DNA from: Opisthocomus hoazin
Lineage: Eukaryota > Chordata > Aves > Opisthocomiformes > Opisthocomidae
DNA: 64,000 nucleotides
NCBI RefSeq assembly: GCF_030867145.1
Contig: NC_134439.1
Coordinates: 8,469,379-8,533,378 of the forward strand
Direction: 5' to 3'
Both the position numbers and the translations under genes were made by a program. Positions 1-15,600 of this stretch are shown in pieces. The notes under the pieces are model-generated. The model did no database searches. It was not told where the DNA came from and saw only the letters and a program-made list of their open reading frames with translations. Position 1 is the stretch's first letter; each line of letters opens with the position of its first letter.

Positions 1-688
1 TTTTTCAAAGGCAACTTGACTGTTTCCAAGAACCAAACCGACCTCAATCTGCAAAAGGGAAGGAAATCAATAATTACATGATCAGGCTCAGCTTCAGATT
101 GCTCCTTAGGTATCTCCAAGCACTTCTCGGAGGGCAAGAAACAACAGCAACAGCTCCATTACATAAGTCATTGGGGAAGAATGTGAAAAGCCAACACCTC
201 CTCTAAAGCTAACACCACCAAATGCAGAAGCTCATCAGGTATAATCAATTGCCTTTCTAAAGTTATTTGTTTAGTTCAAAACCAACTATTTTATTTCAGC
301 AAGATCTAGCAAGTAAAGAAGAAAATAAAACCACACCCTTTCTACAGAAGGAAAAACCAAAACTGGACAGATTTGGAAGACAAAAAGGCTCCAAAGAGGA
401 TGTTTCCATGAATTAGCACATAAACCCCAAAAGATATTCCTTGTATCTTCCCCAGCTCTGCACTTTAGTGGGTCCACCTCAAAGCTCCCAACTACACAAG
501 CACAGGAGACTGCATTAAACTGCAGACAACAGTCCTTATCTTCTCTGAGGCAAAAGCAGCAGCCAGATGAAATGACCGTGCAACTTCTCCAAATGCAAGT
601 AACCCAAATTCCTGCTTGTAGCAAGCTCTGACCGGTACCTGAACCTCCACAGTCCCTAGGCAGTGAACACGAAGTCCTGCGAGCCTAC
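1..688. other. NSF: NSF intron 6 (left part), no gene seen
   Basis: Intronic on the NSF strand, running off the window. A-rich on the plus strand. I recognise no exon, repeat or RNA gene here. Confidence 0.7.
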
Positions 689-3600
689 CTTCTGCTTCTT
701 GCTTGCTCCAGACTCTCCTTTGAGAATGCTGGGGTCCATAGCTTCCATGTCCTTTACCAACAGGCCAAAAAGTTTGTCATTAAAACTGAACACAAGCTGC
801 GGAAAGAAAAAACAGAAGGGGATTTTACCTCATTAAAATGCTAAAAAGGACTTTGACAAGGCTACTAAGATTTGAAGAGAAAGAGGCCTGAGTTTACCAC
901 CCAACAAATTCCATGTATTTTTTATCCTGTAAAGCTCTGGTGTGCTGAACACATTCTTTTCATGTCCCATACTTATGGGTAACAGATCAAACGCAGCAGA
1001 ACAAAGTCAGGTGGAAAAACTGAAAGGAAAATTCTCCTTCCAAGAAAAGCTTCTCTTTCCCACCCTTTTCTCCCCAGCTAAATGTTCTACATCATCTCTT
1101 GATACTTTCCTCTCACTTTAGATGTTGGTTTTAGGCAAGGAGAACAATTCAGCTCAAACCTTTTTGATCTTCCATATTTCAGTTTGCCAAGGATACCTCA
1201 AAAATAGTGCTACAGTAGCGAGAGACAGAATGAGTGTTACAAGAAGTAGGGTCCATCCCACAGAACAGCAGGCTGTCTCTGCACGACTCCTTTCCTCCAA
1301 GATTATGTCTGCAACTGACTTTAGATTCAGAGCAAGTTGTAACCTTCTGTGAGAGACAGACCTCGGCCTGTCCTGAGAATACGGCAAACAGGAGGGGACC
1401 ACAGACGTTCGCAGGGGCAGAAGCCCATCTGCTGCAGAGCTGAGAACGCTCAGTTACAGGGACATCGGCTTTCAGAAATCCCTACATCAAATGCTTCGCA
1501 CCTATTTTACTACTGGAGTCCACAGAGCAGCAATAAATATTACAATATACTGCATTTGAAAGGTGAGAATTAATTAAAACCAGTGGTCATTTGATCTTAC
1601 ACACAAGGAAGGCAAACGTTACTTCTCAGAAGATTCCAGGAGCTGCCACGCTTATGTTCAACACAACAGAGAGAGCACCCAGCTCTCTCCAGCTTCGGGA
1701 TTTTCCTTCAGAGACAGACAGGTTTCTTTAGATCAGGAAAAAGCGCTGCTCATGCCCTCAGTGAAAGTCACGATGTTTCAACTTTTCATAAAGAAACCAC
1801 TGACACAAGAAAAAACTTCTGCCTACTAGCAGCCCCTTGCAGCAGCCAGGCATTCTCCAGTATCTTACATCACCGTAGCACCAGCACGCACACATTCCTT
1901 AAGATCAGTTTGGTTTCCAAAAACCACACCAAGCCCGCACCTGCTGGCCTACGGAGAAGGCCTGGCTGTTGAACTGCTGGATGAACTCCGCAGCCATCTT
2001 GTCGGTGTCGTAGGGGTTGGAGTCAATGCTCTTCTTCTGCAGGAAATCTATCTCGATCGTCATGGTGCCAATACACTGCCTCGCCTTGTCAAAAGTGTAT
2101 AAGGAAACTGTTTAAAAACAAGGAACAAACAGCACATTTCAGAACAGCAAGGTGACCCCACAATACATTAAACATACTGCAAGTTTGGCAATACGCGTTC
2201 TTCCATTCAGAATGAGTACTTCACAAAACTGAATATATTATTTCTGATAGAGACCCTTATTTCTCTTACATCTGTGTTCTACTACAAGATCAAAAATACA
2301 GCAAATGTATCTCCACTGCAAACCCCTGCATTTCTTTAAAAACTCAAACAGCGTCCGTTAAAGCAGCTCAAACACCACACAAGCTTTGGGGACGAGGACA
2401 ATGCAAGCAAATTCACCCATGCTGCAGTACCACGATAGCTATCGAGGGTATCATAGAATCATAGGCTGGAAAAGACCTCTAAGATCATCCAGTCCAACCA
2501 TTCACCCAACACCACCATGCCTACTAACCAATGTCCTGAAGTGCCACATCCACACGTTTTTCGAACCCCTCCATGGATGGGGACCCCACCACTGCCCTGG
2601 GCAGCCTGGTCCAATGCCTGACCACTCTTTCAGTCAAGAAATTCTTCCTAATATCCAATCTAAACCTCCTCTGACACAACTTGAGGCCATGGCCTCTCGC
2701 CCTATCGTTAGTTAGTTGGGAGAAGAGACCAACACCCCCCTCACTACACCCTCCTGTCAGGTAGTTGTGAAGAGTGAGAAGGTCCCCCCTCAGCCTCCTC
2801 TTCTCCAGACTGAACAACCCCAGCTCCCTCAGCCGCTCCCCATCAGACGTGTTCTCCAGCCCCCTCCCCAGCCTCGCTGCCCTTCTCTGGACACACTCCA
2901 GCCCCTCAATGTCCTGCTTGGAGTGAGGGGCCCAAAACTGAACACAGCACTCGAGGTGTGGCCTCACCAGTGCCCAGTCCAGGGGTACGATCCCCTCCCT
3001 ACTCCTACTGGCCACACCATTCCTGATCCAAGCCAGGATGCTGTTGGCCTTCTTGGCCACCTGGGCACACTGCTGGCTCATGGTCAGCCAGCTGTCGACC
3101 ACCACCCCCAGGTCCTTTTCTCTTTCCTTTTCCAGCCACTCCTCCCCAAGCCTGTAGCATTGCATGGGGTTTGGAGGACATGCTCTCGGGAAACCCAGAA
3201 GCAAGCATCAAGAGTAGTCATCGGTTTTTTTGACAAGACAAGAGATCATAACTGTTTTCTGGAGCAACAGATTGACTAGCTCTTCTCCAGATTAGGTAGC
3301 AGAAACTCACATCACCTGCAAAGTCAAGTGCAGTAATGTAATCTATCTACAGCCCAGAATGAAGCATCAACTACCCTTCACCTTCGACACACAGGAAATA
3401 GCCCCAACCCCAGAGGTGCCCTTGGGCCCACCCTAGCATGCCCCCGGTTACCTTCAGTACTACAGAATCGACCAAACAGCCCTTGAAAGGGGGCAGAAAG
3501 CAAAGTGGCATGGAAGGCACTCCACAGGCATTGCCAACCGCACCTAATCCCCACAGGCCTCAAGTTATACTGTGCAAAAACAAGAGGCCACTTGGGGCTG

Positions 3601-6600
3601 TTGCTGCTGGAGGAAAGAGGACAGAAAGGAAAGAAGAGCATGGTCCTCAACTGCAGGGCTACTGCCTCAGCACAACGATCAGAGAACAGGGTCTCACAGA
3701 GCAGACGTCCCAATAATTCACAGAACAGACTGCAGCAAAGCACAGAAGCGGATGTTTCTCCAGAAGACTGGGGAACATTACAGGTTTGCTTTGAATCTAG
3801 AGAAGAAAGCCTCACCTGACACCGAAGTCACAGTGAAGGGTAAAGCAGTAGGAGGTGAATAAGGGAAACGTAACGTACTTCACACGTAACCTACTATTTC
3901 CTACCAAACATCTTGGCAGTAGAATAGTTCCAGAATAAACCTGCAGACTCCTGGGAAGATGTGACATCAAAACAAGCATCCAGCGTGCAATGACATGTGA
4001 TTTGTTCAAGCTGAGAGAATAAAAAGAGCCTGCCTCTTGCTGAAGTTGTTACCAGAAGACACACAGGTCATCAGCATGCACATTTAATGTCCTTCCTGGT
4101 ACAAGAACAGGCCACCTAGAAATGAGCTCTCAGAGAAGGATCTTCCAGGAAACAGGGATAAAGAGGAAGCACTAAAGCACTTCCTGAATTGCGGCGTATC
4201 TGCTGTACCAACCAGCTCTTTCAGAACGGGATACGGCAGCAGGGTTCGCACCTAAGTTACAGGCAGCGAAGGAGGGGCTTTGGTCCTGCAAGGGCACAAC
4301 AGGAGTTCTTCTTACCTTCCAGGCCACCTCAGGACAGTTATCTCCTTTTACTTGCCTGATCACAGAACGCTTTGGGGTGGAAGGGACCTTTAGAGGCCAT
4401 CTCATCCACCCACCCTGCAGTGAGCAGGGACATCTTCCACAGGAGCAGGGTGCTCAGAGCCCCATCCAACCTGCCCTGGAAGGTTTCCAGGGATGGGGCC
4501 TCCACTACCTCTCTGGGCAACCTGTGCCCGGGTTTCACCACCCTCAGGGCAAAAAAATTCTTCCTTATACCCAGTCTAAATCTGCCCTCTTTTAGTTTAA
4601 AGCCATCACCCCTTATGCTATCACAACAGGCCTTGCTAAAAAGACTGTCCCCATCTTTCCTGCAGGCCCCTCCAGGCACTGCCAGGCTGCTCTGAGGTCT
4701 CGCCGCAGCCTTCTCGAGGCCGAACAACCCCGGCTCTCTCAGCCTTTCCTCACAATCTCAGGGCTTTGTCAAATAAAAGCTTCTGGATACGGTCACATCG
4801 CAGAACTGAGGTGCCAACGGAACACAGGCAGTCCTTCCACCAAGGACTGAACGCTGGCGATGGCCGGTACAAGCCGAGCAGCAACGCACCGCGACGTCCA
4901 GCCTGCAAGGTGTCTGCACCACGAGCCTGTGAAGTCCCAGCAACGGAGCCGGCGGCTGAGAGGGCAGCGGTGACCCCGGCGCGGCGAAGGCAGCCGAGGC
5001 AGCCAGCCCCGGGCGCGCATCTCCAGCCCTGGCACAGGAGCTGACGCAGCCGAATCGCACCGCGGGCAAGACAGCCGCCTCCCCCACGGCACCCAGCGTC
5101 CCACGAAGGCAAACTTGTTACAAGAGTCACTCGCCTGGAAAGCCTTTGCCACAGCGGGACTCAGCCTCGCCGTACCACTGAGCAGCGGCCTGCATTTAAA
5201 ACTGCCTTTTAAAACACAGTTCTCACATTATTAGGGGAACAAGACAAGACAGGAGAGCCCTGATCAATCACTAGCTTTATGAATACTTCTCCCTACCTGC
5301 AGAACAGCTTTACAAATCCTTTACACTCAGCAGGGAGTCATATGACGTTTAGTCACTCTGCATAAAATTACAGCATTATTTTTCTTAAGACATGTTCCCA
5401 CATAGTTGGTAAGTTTACAGCAAGGTCTAGTACAAGTAGGCTCACAAATCTGCTCTAACAGCTAATCATGGTGAATATTAATGTTTCTTTCCCCAAATCA
5501 ATGTAGTACTGGAAAGCATGTGTCTGTAAGCCAGCTGGCACATGTTACTCATCAGCAACCAAAAAAGGGTACGAAGCGAATTAATTTATGGGTCTTCCCC
5601 TCTCATTATAGGTTAGTCTTCAGTTTAAACAAAACAAAACAAAACCAGCTAGCAAAAAGAAATGGCTTCCAAGCAAGATCTGTGAGCCATCCAGTCGTGT
5701 AAAGAGGCAAACAGACTCACTCTAGCTTGTCACTACAAAAAGAGACCCGCAAAGACATCAGACTTCACACTCAAGTACTGATCCATGGCCAAAGCAGCCA
5801 GAAAAACAAACAGCCAAGGAGCGAGCTTCTCTAAGAGCACCTCACAGCCTCAGCTCTACCACTTCTCAGCCTACGGCCCCATCATCATCTCCGCCCACAG
5901 TCCTCAAACAAGAGAATCCCCTGGAATCACTGCAAACGCCTCAAATGGCAAAACAGCGGCCTAATGAACGCTGCTCCACATCAACAACCCTGAGCCAGCC
6001 ACCCATCGGAGCAGGCTTCATCACAATAACCTTGTCAAAGGAAAGGATGAGAGGTAACGGCCTCAAGTTGTGTCAGGGAAGGTTCAGAATGGATATTAGG
6101 AAAAATTTCTTTACTGACAGAGTGGTCAGGCGTTGGAACGGGCTGCCCAGGGCGGTGGTGGAGTCACCCTCCCTGGATGAGTTCAAAAAAACGTGTCGAT
6201 ATGGTACTTGGGGACATGGTTTAGCAGGCACAGTGGTGTTGGGTTGACGGTTGGACTTCGTGATCTTAGAGGTCTTTTCTGACCTTAATGATTGTATGGT
6301 TCTATGAGATGGCTGCCCCCAGGAGCACACAGGTAATTCCTGATGGATAGAAGAGCCGACGCGATCCATCACCTTGATGGGCTGTCACAAAGAACGTGGA
6401 GACCCTCCCATAACAACAGCTGTTGCCAGGAGTTTGGTCAACACTCCAGAAGCTGCAGACAGACCAAACAGCAGCACCCGTAACCAACAGCGATGACAAT
6501 CGTTCACAAACCAGAGGTAATGGTGGCAGACAGCACCAATGAGCGAAAGCCAGCGCGTGTAAGCTGAGATACACGAACCAGCCTCCTCCTTGAATGCTGG

Positions 6601-9600
6601 CAAAGGCTCGCCAGGCTCCAACAAGACTTGAAACCGGAATACAAATCCTCAGTTTGCACAAACTCCAGACGGTATCCCTTTCCCCTCATTACACTGCAGA
6701 ACATTCTGGTCAGGTATTGGTAAAACCACCAGTGCCACTCACACAGCTCGTCGCGCCAGCATCCAGAGCACACGGGCGGCTCTTGGCAGCTCTTAGCACT
6801 GACGCTCCCCCACTCTCCATACTCAGATTTAGATGTCAGGAGAATCCTCAATGACAACAGCTGCTTTCTGCTAGCTGATCAGTGCTCCCCAAAGCCACCA
6901 GAACAGACTACCCAGCGCGTGTTCAATGTTCACCTCTGCAGGTGGACACTGATGTCCCGTACAGAGCCATGCTGACACACTAGCAGCCATCTGAAGATAA
7001 TAGTCAAAATAGTCCTCCAGGTTTTGAAAACATGAAGAGACAGCAAGCTTGCAGACATGCAAGCAACTCCCTTTCACTAATGAGGGCCTCACATTACTTG
7101 AAGAAGGGCTGAAGATCTGGGATTTTGCAATTCAGTTTCAATTCAGTATGGAAACATGGAATTCAGTTCTATAAACACACGCGATGATCACGCCGCTGCC
7201 TGACTTACCATCTATCTCTTGTCCGATGGAAAGTCCAGCCCATTTTCTCTGTAAAAACAACAAAATATCTCTGTAAAAACTCCGTGGAAACAACAAAACC
7301 ATTTTCTCTGACAAACAGTTTAGAAAGCCTGTCCTTCAGTGGAACAAACGCCCGCTCAGAGTCAGCAGCCTCCCTCGGGAAAGCAGGCTCCCCCATAACA
7401 ACCGGGAAGCAGCAACATCAGGGCACAGCAGGATCTTACAAAGACCCCCAAGCTAGCAGGAAAGAAGTCAAAAACATGGAATCATTTCTACTAATAATTC
7501 TGGTTTCTGGCCTCAGGAGGTTGCTGTGTCCCACCTGTTGGTTACTGGTTTGTGTCACTGGTGTCCCCACCATCTCGGAGGCAGAAGTTCTCGTACTGGA
7601 GAGGGCTTTTTGTCATTCTGCTCATTTTCTACCAAAGCTCAGGTGCCGACCACACAAGAGGCAGTGCACCAGGCAAGAAAGGCTGCTATACACTCCACCA
7701 CCATTTTAAAAGCTTACATGTATATATTATTTGCAGGAAATAGTTGTAATGTGCTTTAAGTTAAAAAATTACCTAAATCAAAATTTGTTCAGACAACTAG
7801 TAAGAATGGAATCGTTCAAATCCCTTAGGTCCCTTCAAATTTCTCTAAAAAGATTTGTGCAGCACAGAACTGCATGAGAAGTGAGAAATGGCTCAATAAT
7901 TATATGACACGAAAACCTATGACCTTTACTATGCCAAAAGTTCTGGCTTGATAATTGCAAAAATAGTATTTTTCCACCGGCCCTTGTGTTACAGATTGGC
8001 CAGTGTGTATTTACAGTCCACAACTCAGGCTGTGCAGTGGTCACAGCCTCTCAAACATCTAAGCCTCAGAGAGGCACGAATCACAGGAATATCTAAGTAT
8101 CATTACACAAGGCTCTGGTAAGGCTGCACTCGAAACGCTGTACTTCACGGTCGTTTCTGTTTGGCTTTTTATCTGGAAGGAACAAATCTGGTAGGAATAC
8201 AATGACCTTTCACAAAAAATTAAAACTTCCCTCTCTACACCCTGTCCAATATGTCCACGGTTCAAACTTCAGGAAAGAATTCCCTTGGAAGAAGAAAGAT
8301 CAACCTGTTAGCAACCAAAGCCCAGAGCAGGAAGCCTTACGTGTACTTACTGGTATTCCCAAGAAGGTGAAAACAAATTATGTTTCCATATTTAATCTCA
8401 CGTTTCACAGCCTTTACTGTTTACCTGCAAGGCCAGGAAGAATTCTGCCCCCGCCCTGACACTCCAATTCTTCGGCAAAAGATATCCTAAACTCCCCTTC
8501 ACCTGAAGTACCAGGCACTGGTGACACCAGTGCCAGAACGGTGGGCAGCACACTGGTACTCCTGCACACACTGGGCTTTGCTTAAGCCCTCCAGGTTAAG
8601 CCTCTCAGCAAATTTCAGGGGAGGAAGGAAAGCTGTCCCACTTCTGCTAGGAAGATCAGTCGGGATCTTCTCTGTGGCAAGAGATACAGCTCGATTCCTG
8701 CGTTCGTTTGGGTGGTTTCTGCTAAGCAGTCTGTCATCACCGCCAGGCATTTCATCGTTTGGGCTCTGCAGTCTGCAACATTTTTCACGGCTTTTGGTAT
8801 TTAGGCCTAAGAGTTAAGACTATTACAGAATAAAGGTGGTCGAGAACTTTACATGTGTAATGAATGCTCAACAAGACCTTCTTGGAGGTCTCAGAGCTTA
8901 AGCGCACATTGCATGACCTCCATGAGTACATGAGGTAAACACACATCTTGTGTGACCCTGTTCACAGTTATCCAAGGCTTCAGGAAATACTGGAAATTAA
9001 ATCCTAACGCCAGCAATACTCCAGCAAAACATTCCCACTCCAGCAGCTGTAACACTTGCTACCACAGTCACTTTTCAGGGGTAAGCAATCTACCTCGTCC
9101 CATGGCAGAGGAGCTCTCCCGGCCCTGCAGATAACTCCTGGAATGTACCAAAATCAACCCTAGGCCACGGACGCATCTGCTTTAACCCCGCGATACAAAT
9201 ATCTTCTACTGATAACTGGTTTTCAGTTTGGGATCGTAAATCCTACTGGACACATTGTTAACATAACATCCTCTTCACCCACTCATCCGACAAATCTGAA
9301 TTTGAACAAGACATCAAAAAGCAAAACGAAGTTTTGGGGCCTATGCCAAGTCATCTGCTGATGAAAAAAATTGTGTGTGAAGCATGGAGACTCAACTTGC
9401 AGGCCAGTTACTAGCAGGAAAATATGACAGCATTAAACCAGTGACCACGGCTGTTGCAGTTTTATGCTATGAGACTCACTGGGTAAGCCAGTTAAAGGCT
9501 ACAAGATTAATTCTTCTATTTAGAAGTTAATTGTATCAAGTCTTTATTCTAACCATCATTTAACATGTTATAACTCGACTTAATTAAGAAAGCAGAGACA

Positions 9601-12600
9601 AGCTAAATCTATTTTATGCACTACATTGCCCTTCTCATCTAGAAACACTAACAGTGACTGAATACAGTCAATAAAACTTCGTGCAGGTCTTTAAAAGAGC
9701 AACACAGCAAAGAAAACTCTTTAAAGTCACGGGAAACGAGGGAACAATAAAAATGCATAACAAACAGCAGACATTGCTTAGGCTTTTCTTTCTGAAATAG
9801 TCTGATTCAGGTGGTCTTTTTAAAAGGTTGAATCACACCTTTTCTAGTATTTTTATCCCACCATGCAGTAAAAATAGAACAAAGTAATATAGGCAAGTTT
9901 GCTTCAGCTATAGTAAAAGTCTCCTTGAATTTTTGCTGTCAGAAATCAAATTTCTAGCACATATTTATGCAGACATCTCCCTCCAATTAGACTAGTTATC
10001 TTCAATCCTGATCTCAAAAGAGATTTTGCTTATTCTCTAGCAAAACAGTAAGTCAAACCATACAGTACCTGGGGCAAGCTGAACGCGATGCTGCCAGGAA
10101 CAACGGAGGAATGGGTTCTCAGCGTGAAAATGTATTTGTGGTTGGGAGAAGTCTTCACAACAACATGTCTAGAAGAGAAAACAAACAGTATTTTCCTCCA
10201 TTATACACTCAGGAGGATTCTGCATTGCTCCCAGCACTGTGAGATTTCAAAAGAAACGAGCCAGTTCGTATCTGGTCCTATAATGGCAAAAACAAAGGTT
10301 TTAGAGCTATTCCGTGACGCAGGCACACAGCAGTCATTCACGGGCGTCCGTCACCGCCAGTGACACAACGTGACCTCAGAGCCCGCTGCAAGGCACTCTG
10401 CTAACAGCTACTACTTACCTTCCGCCACCGCTGGCCTTTACTTCAGGAACTGCACTACACAAATGCGAGAACACCAAACTAGCACCACAACAACCAAGGC
10501 TGCTGTACCTAAAAACCAACACTGGTTTCACATCTCCACATCTAACACCAAAGCATCAGTATTTTACCCCAGCACAAGCAGCACACCCCAGCTGTGATTT
10601 CAACAAGAAACAGATGCACGGCCTACACAAGGATCTTAGTATATTGTTTAGAAGTTTGATCGCAGAAAAAAATGGAAGGAATTTCTGTACAAAAAGTAAA
10701 ATCACATAGGCACTGAGGCTGTCCCTCCTGTTTGCCTGTGGCCAAGTGGCCTTGGACTCATTCCGCCCGTGAAGACCAGGAACAGTGCTGTAAGAACAGA
10801 GCAATGCACAGAGTCAGGAGCAACGGGATCCTGGGGTGCATCAAGAAGAGTGTGGCCAGCAGGTTGAGGGAGGTTCTCCTTCCCCTCTACACTGCCCTGG
10901 TGAGGCCTCATCTGGAGTACTGTGTCCAGTGCTGGGCTCCCCAGTTCAAGAAAGATGAAGAGCTACTGGAGAGAGTCCAGCGCAGGGCTACGAGGATGAT
11001 GAAGGGACTGGAACCTCTCCCCTACGAGGAGAGGTTGAGGGAGCTGGGCTTGTTCAGCCTGGAGAAGAGAAGGCTGCGAGGGGACCTTATAAATGCCTAC
11101 AAATATCTGAAGGGTGGGTGTCAGGAGGATGGGGCCAAGCTCTTTTCAGTGGTGCCCAGCGACAGGACAAGGGGCAATGGGCACAAACTGAGGCACAGGA
11201 AGTTCCGTCTGAACATGAGGAAGAACTTCTTCCCTCTGAGGGTGACGGAGCCCTGGCCCAGGCTGCCCAGGGAGGCTGTGGAGTCTCCTTCTCTGGAGAT
11301 ATTCAAGACCCGCCTGGACAAGGTCCTGTGCAGCCTGCTGTGGGTGACCCTGCTTCGGCAGGAGGGTTGGACTGGATGACCCACAGAGGTCCCTTCCAAC
11401 CCCTACTATTCTGTGATTCTGTGATTCTGAGCAGACACAGCAGCAGCAATCGCACGCGCCTGGCTGTCGCTCTCAGGAGCAAAGATACCCAAAAGCTGCT
11501 CAGGGTTGTCCTCAGACTATGCCTGATCGCTCTTCTCCTGCGACAGGCAGACTTTCTTTTGGCATAAGCAGCAGAACAAAAGGAAGCTTGGGTTTGTGTG
11601 CGATGGCAGAATCAGCTTCACAACTGCCTGTACGTAACTGCCCACAGGACATACGAGGTCACCAAGGTACGCGACCCGTGGTGTTCCCCTCTCATCCATG
11701 GTCAGAAACTAAGGGCTAGATGAACTGTGCTAGCAGCCAAGGCCCACGCTCCTGGCCGTCCTCCTTCCCTGGCAGGCAATGCCTTGCACGCACATATGCT
11801 CCGTGTATTTTCGTTTGCATAAGCACAGTGAACCCAGCCCCAGCCACGAGCAGATCTGCTGCACGCGGACACACTGGCTACATCGTGTATGCATCACAGC
11901 TTCAGCCACATGGCAGGGAAGAACATGTGGCCCTTTGAGACCAGAGGAAACGTGTGGCCTGCACAGCCAAACCCACTAGACACCAGTAGCTTTAGCCCAA
12001 ACAGACAGGGAAGCTTGCAAAACCTTTCCAGGAGCTGCTTGCGCCTGATGGCAGAGCAGGGTAAGAAAGCACCCCAAACATCGCACCCAGTGATACCCCC
12101 CTCCTCTGTCAGGTTGGACCAGACTTGACTCTTCACTGGTTCTGGCCCTAAACCACGCATCAGCTGCCTAAAACCTCAGCTGTAGGGACATGCACCCCTC
12201 CCTCCCCATCTTCTCCTGGCCCAGGCGTGAATCCAGAAACACCTTACAGGTGGTGTAGTTCCCTACAAGTCTTACGGAGGGAGAGCAAGACGTTTACTGG
12301 TGCTGCATGGTGACCAGGGAAGGTTTCTGAGGACTGGGAGAAAGCAGATGTCACTCCTGTCTTCAAGGAGGATCTGAGGAGCTACAGGCTGGTCAACCTC
12401 ACCTTACTCCCTGGGGGAGTGATGGAGCAATTAATCCTGGAAGCCAAACACGCTGAAGGACAAGAAAGTGACTGGGAGTAGTCAGCATGGATTTACGAAG
12501 GAAAATCACGCCTGACCAACGTGACAGCCTTCTAGGATGAAATGGCGAGCTCTGAGGATGAAGGGAGAGCAGTGGATGTTGTTCACCTCAGCATCAGCAA

Positions 12601-15600
12601 CGCTTTCCACGCTGCCTCGCAACAATCCTTACAGACAAGCTGACGAAATGCGGCCTCGGTAAGCGGGCAGCGCAGCGGGTTGCAACCCGCCTGCCCCGCT
12701 GGGCGCGGGGGCTGCCATCAGCGGCACGCAGGCCGGCTTCAGGCAGCTCACTAGCGGTGCCCCCACCCGAGCTGTCCACACAGGGCCCAAAACTACGGAA
12801 GCTCGTCATTAACGGCCGGGCTGGCGGGACAGAGCGCGGCCTCGGGCGGGCGACACCCCCGCTGACTGTGCTGGCACTTGGAGGGGCTTGGACCGGGTGG
12901 GAGATCCGGGCTGGCACAAACCCCGTCAGGTTCATTACAGGAACATGCAAAGTCCTCCACCTGGGGAGGAACGATCCCACGCACCAGCACAGGCTGGGGG
13001 GCAAGCGGCTTTGCAGAGGGCCTGGGGTCCCGCGGATGCCGAGCTGAACGTGAGGCAGCAACCTGCCCCGCGGCAGAGGTGGCCAGCGGCATCCCTGCCT
13101 TCCCTCCGGAGCGCGGTGCCAGCAGCGGAGGGAGATGCTCCTTCCCAGACTCAGCATCGCTCCAAGGACTGTGTCACTGTAAGCTGAGTAGCAGATGAAA
13201 CAGAGAAGCTGTCCAGGAAGCAGGGACTGAAACCAGGAGGTTTCCAGCACGGAGTGTATCAGCCTGAGTAATCCGAACTCACATCAGCACACACAGCCGA
13301 CGGGAATGCCAGGTACTACGCTGCAGAGCGTTCGACAAACAGGCTTGTAGGCGAAATACAAGCTGCAGCTATGACACTGGAACACCTCGCCAAGAACACA
13401 CCTGATGACAAATAACACCCTGCTAGAAGCAGCTCAGACAGTAGAAGACCCAAGATCAAAGCTTCTTTAGACCGAGACGAATCCTCAGCAGCGCACTGCG
13501 TTTGGCTCGAAACACAGGGGTGACTTCAACGCGTACGGACTCAGCAGCTCTGCAGGAAGAAACAAACTCCACCACTGCTGGGTTTCACTGCCAAGCAGCA
13601 AAATGCAAGTAAATTAGGATACCTGTTAACAATACTGCAGGGAGCAGGGCAGGGTATCCACAATGATTTGATACAAATTAAACTTACTATATTGGAGCAT
13701 ACCATTCACCAAAGATATTTCCAGCAGACCAGACAGACAGCAGAGCCTGACAGCAGGCAAATGGATGCCAGGATATGAGAAAAAAAAAAAAAAAAAAAAG
13801 AGAGAGAGAGAGAGAAAAAAGCAGCTTTCTGCAAGAAATCTCTAGCCAAGTGAGAAGATTAAGAAAGGTTAAATCCTGACAGATTCTTTGAGAAAAATCT
13901 ACAAAAGGCACAGGAACAACCATGTTTCTTCTCAGAGACAGCAGGAGCAGGCAGTCTCCAACAGGCTGTAAGCAACCTAAGTATTACGAATGTTCAAAAT
14001 CAGGCAATAGCAGGAAAAACTAAATGCCTTTTCCTACATGGATGTTCACCAGAAAGGAGCCTGGAGAGCTCATGAGAAATCTCAACCTCATTAACAGCTT
14101 CAGCTTATAAGTGAACAAAAGGAACAATGAGTCACCAGGGCCAGACATCTCCCAGGAGCTCCAGCAGATGAAACTGCTGCTCTGCTCCACGCGTAAAGCC
14201 TTGCCTGAACCGACCAGAACCAGAACACGGCTGCGATGCCAACGCTTGAGAAGGCTCTAGAGCAGGTCCAGGAAACTGTCGGTTGGTAAATGCGCAGGCC
14301 AGGCTGAGCAAACCCACAGCAACCACAACAGATAATATTAGCCTGTGTGTCCATCAGTTTTTGTGTCTGTGAAGAAAGAGCACAGCTTTTTTCAGGGAGA
14401 GGATAACTCACATAGCTATGCCAAGGCGCCAGTAAGCATCTGAACAATGCGGGCAGATAGTCCTCTGGCGCATTTTTGGAAACCCCTGTAAATTATTCAG
14501 CAAGGCTCCTCGAGGGCTCTTCAGGTAACTAAACTGGCCTGAGGCAAGAGGGATGGTCTTCCCATGTAAGAGGCAAGAACAAAAGGTAAGAATAATTAGT
14601 TCTCAACAAAAAAAAAACAACAGCCATTGAGATAACCTGCCAGGGCTTCATCCCAGGCTGTTGTCCCCTTCACTGCCTGGGTGTTTTCAGCACTTGTTTC
14701 TGTCTCCAAAAACACGGGGAGTCCTCAAGACAGCAGTATGTCCCAGGAACACAAGGCGGTGGAGCTCAGCAGACCAACACGGTACCCTAACAACGCGCTG
14801 CATCCCGTGAACTCGTGCGTCACACAGTGCTGACTCACACTTGTCCAGCTTACAAGCTGCAGGAAAAGAAGCATGCAAAGATCTACAGCAGCATCTTGGG
14901 GATAAACCACCTCACTGTCCAAGGTCAAACTCCCAGCTCGAGACCGCGAGCGCCAAATGGAAGCGTTGAAGCCCAGCCCCTGGCGTAACCGCTCCCAAAC
15001 ACTACTCCGAGCAGCCCGTCGCGGCGAGGACGGCACGCGCCAGAGCTGCTGACCACGCGCGACTCGCTGCGCCAGCGCCTCAGGACGCTCTTGCTCGGCG
15101 GATCTGCAATGCAGCAGGATGACTGCAGCCTTCAGCAGCAGCTCAGCACCGCCCTGTTTCTCGGCACTCTAGTCTTACGACTTCTCAAAGCGATTTATAG
15201 CATGGAGAGAGCCCAGCGGAGGGCTGCGAGGATGGTGAGGGGACTGGAGCATCTCTCTTACGAGGAGAGGCTGAGGGAGCTGGGCTTGTTCAGCCTGGAG
15301 AAGAGAAGGCTGAGAGGGGACCTTGGAAATGCCTACAAATATCTGCAGGGTGGGGGTCAGGAGGGTGGGGCCAAGCTCTTTTCAGTGGTGCCCAGTGACA
15401 GGACAAGGGGCAATGGGCACAAACTGGAGCTGAGGAAGCTCCAGCTGAACACGAGGAAGAACTTCTTCCCTCTGAGGGTGATGGAGCCCTGGCCCAGGCT
15501 GCCCAGGGAGGCTGTGGAGTCTCCTCCTCTGGAGATATTCCAGCCCCGCCTGGATGCGGTGCTGTGCAGCCTGCTCTGGGTGACCCTGCTTCGGCAGGGG

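Larger units (their letters stand above)
2108..7208. other. NSF: NSF intron 4 with three CR1 fragments
   Basis: 5.1 kb intron. It holds CR1 pieces at about 2449-3200 (minus), 4358-4753 (minus) and 6031-6308 (plus). A GC-rich stretch at about 4860-5160 breaks up the otherwise A-rich sequence but shows no gene. Confidence 0.8.

Noticed and set aside
10732-11379. 215-codon open frame as a host gene
   Set aside because: It is the C-terminal part of a CR1 LINE ORF2 and ends in the CR1 tail octamers.
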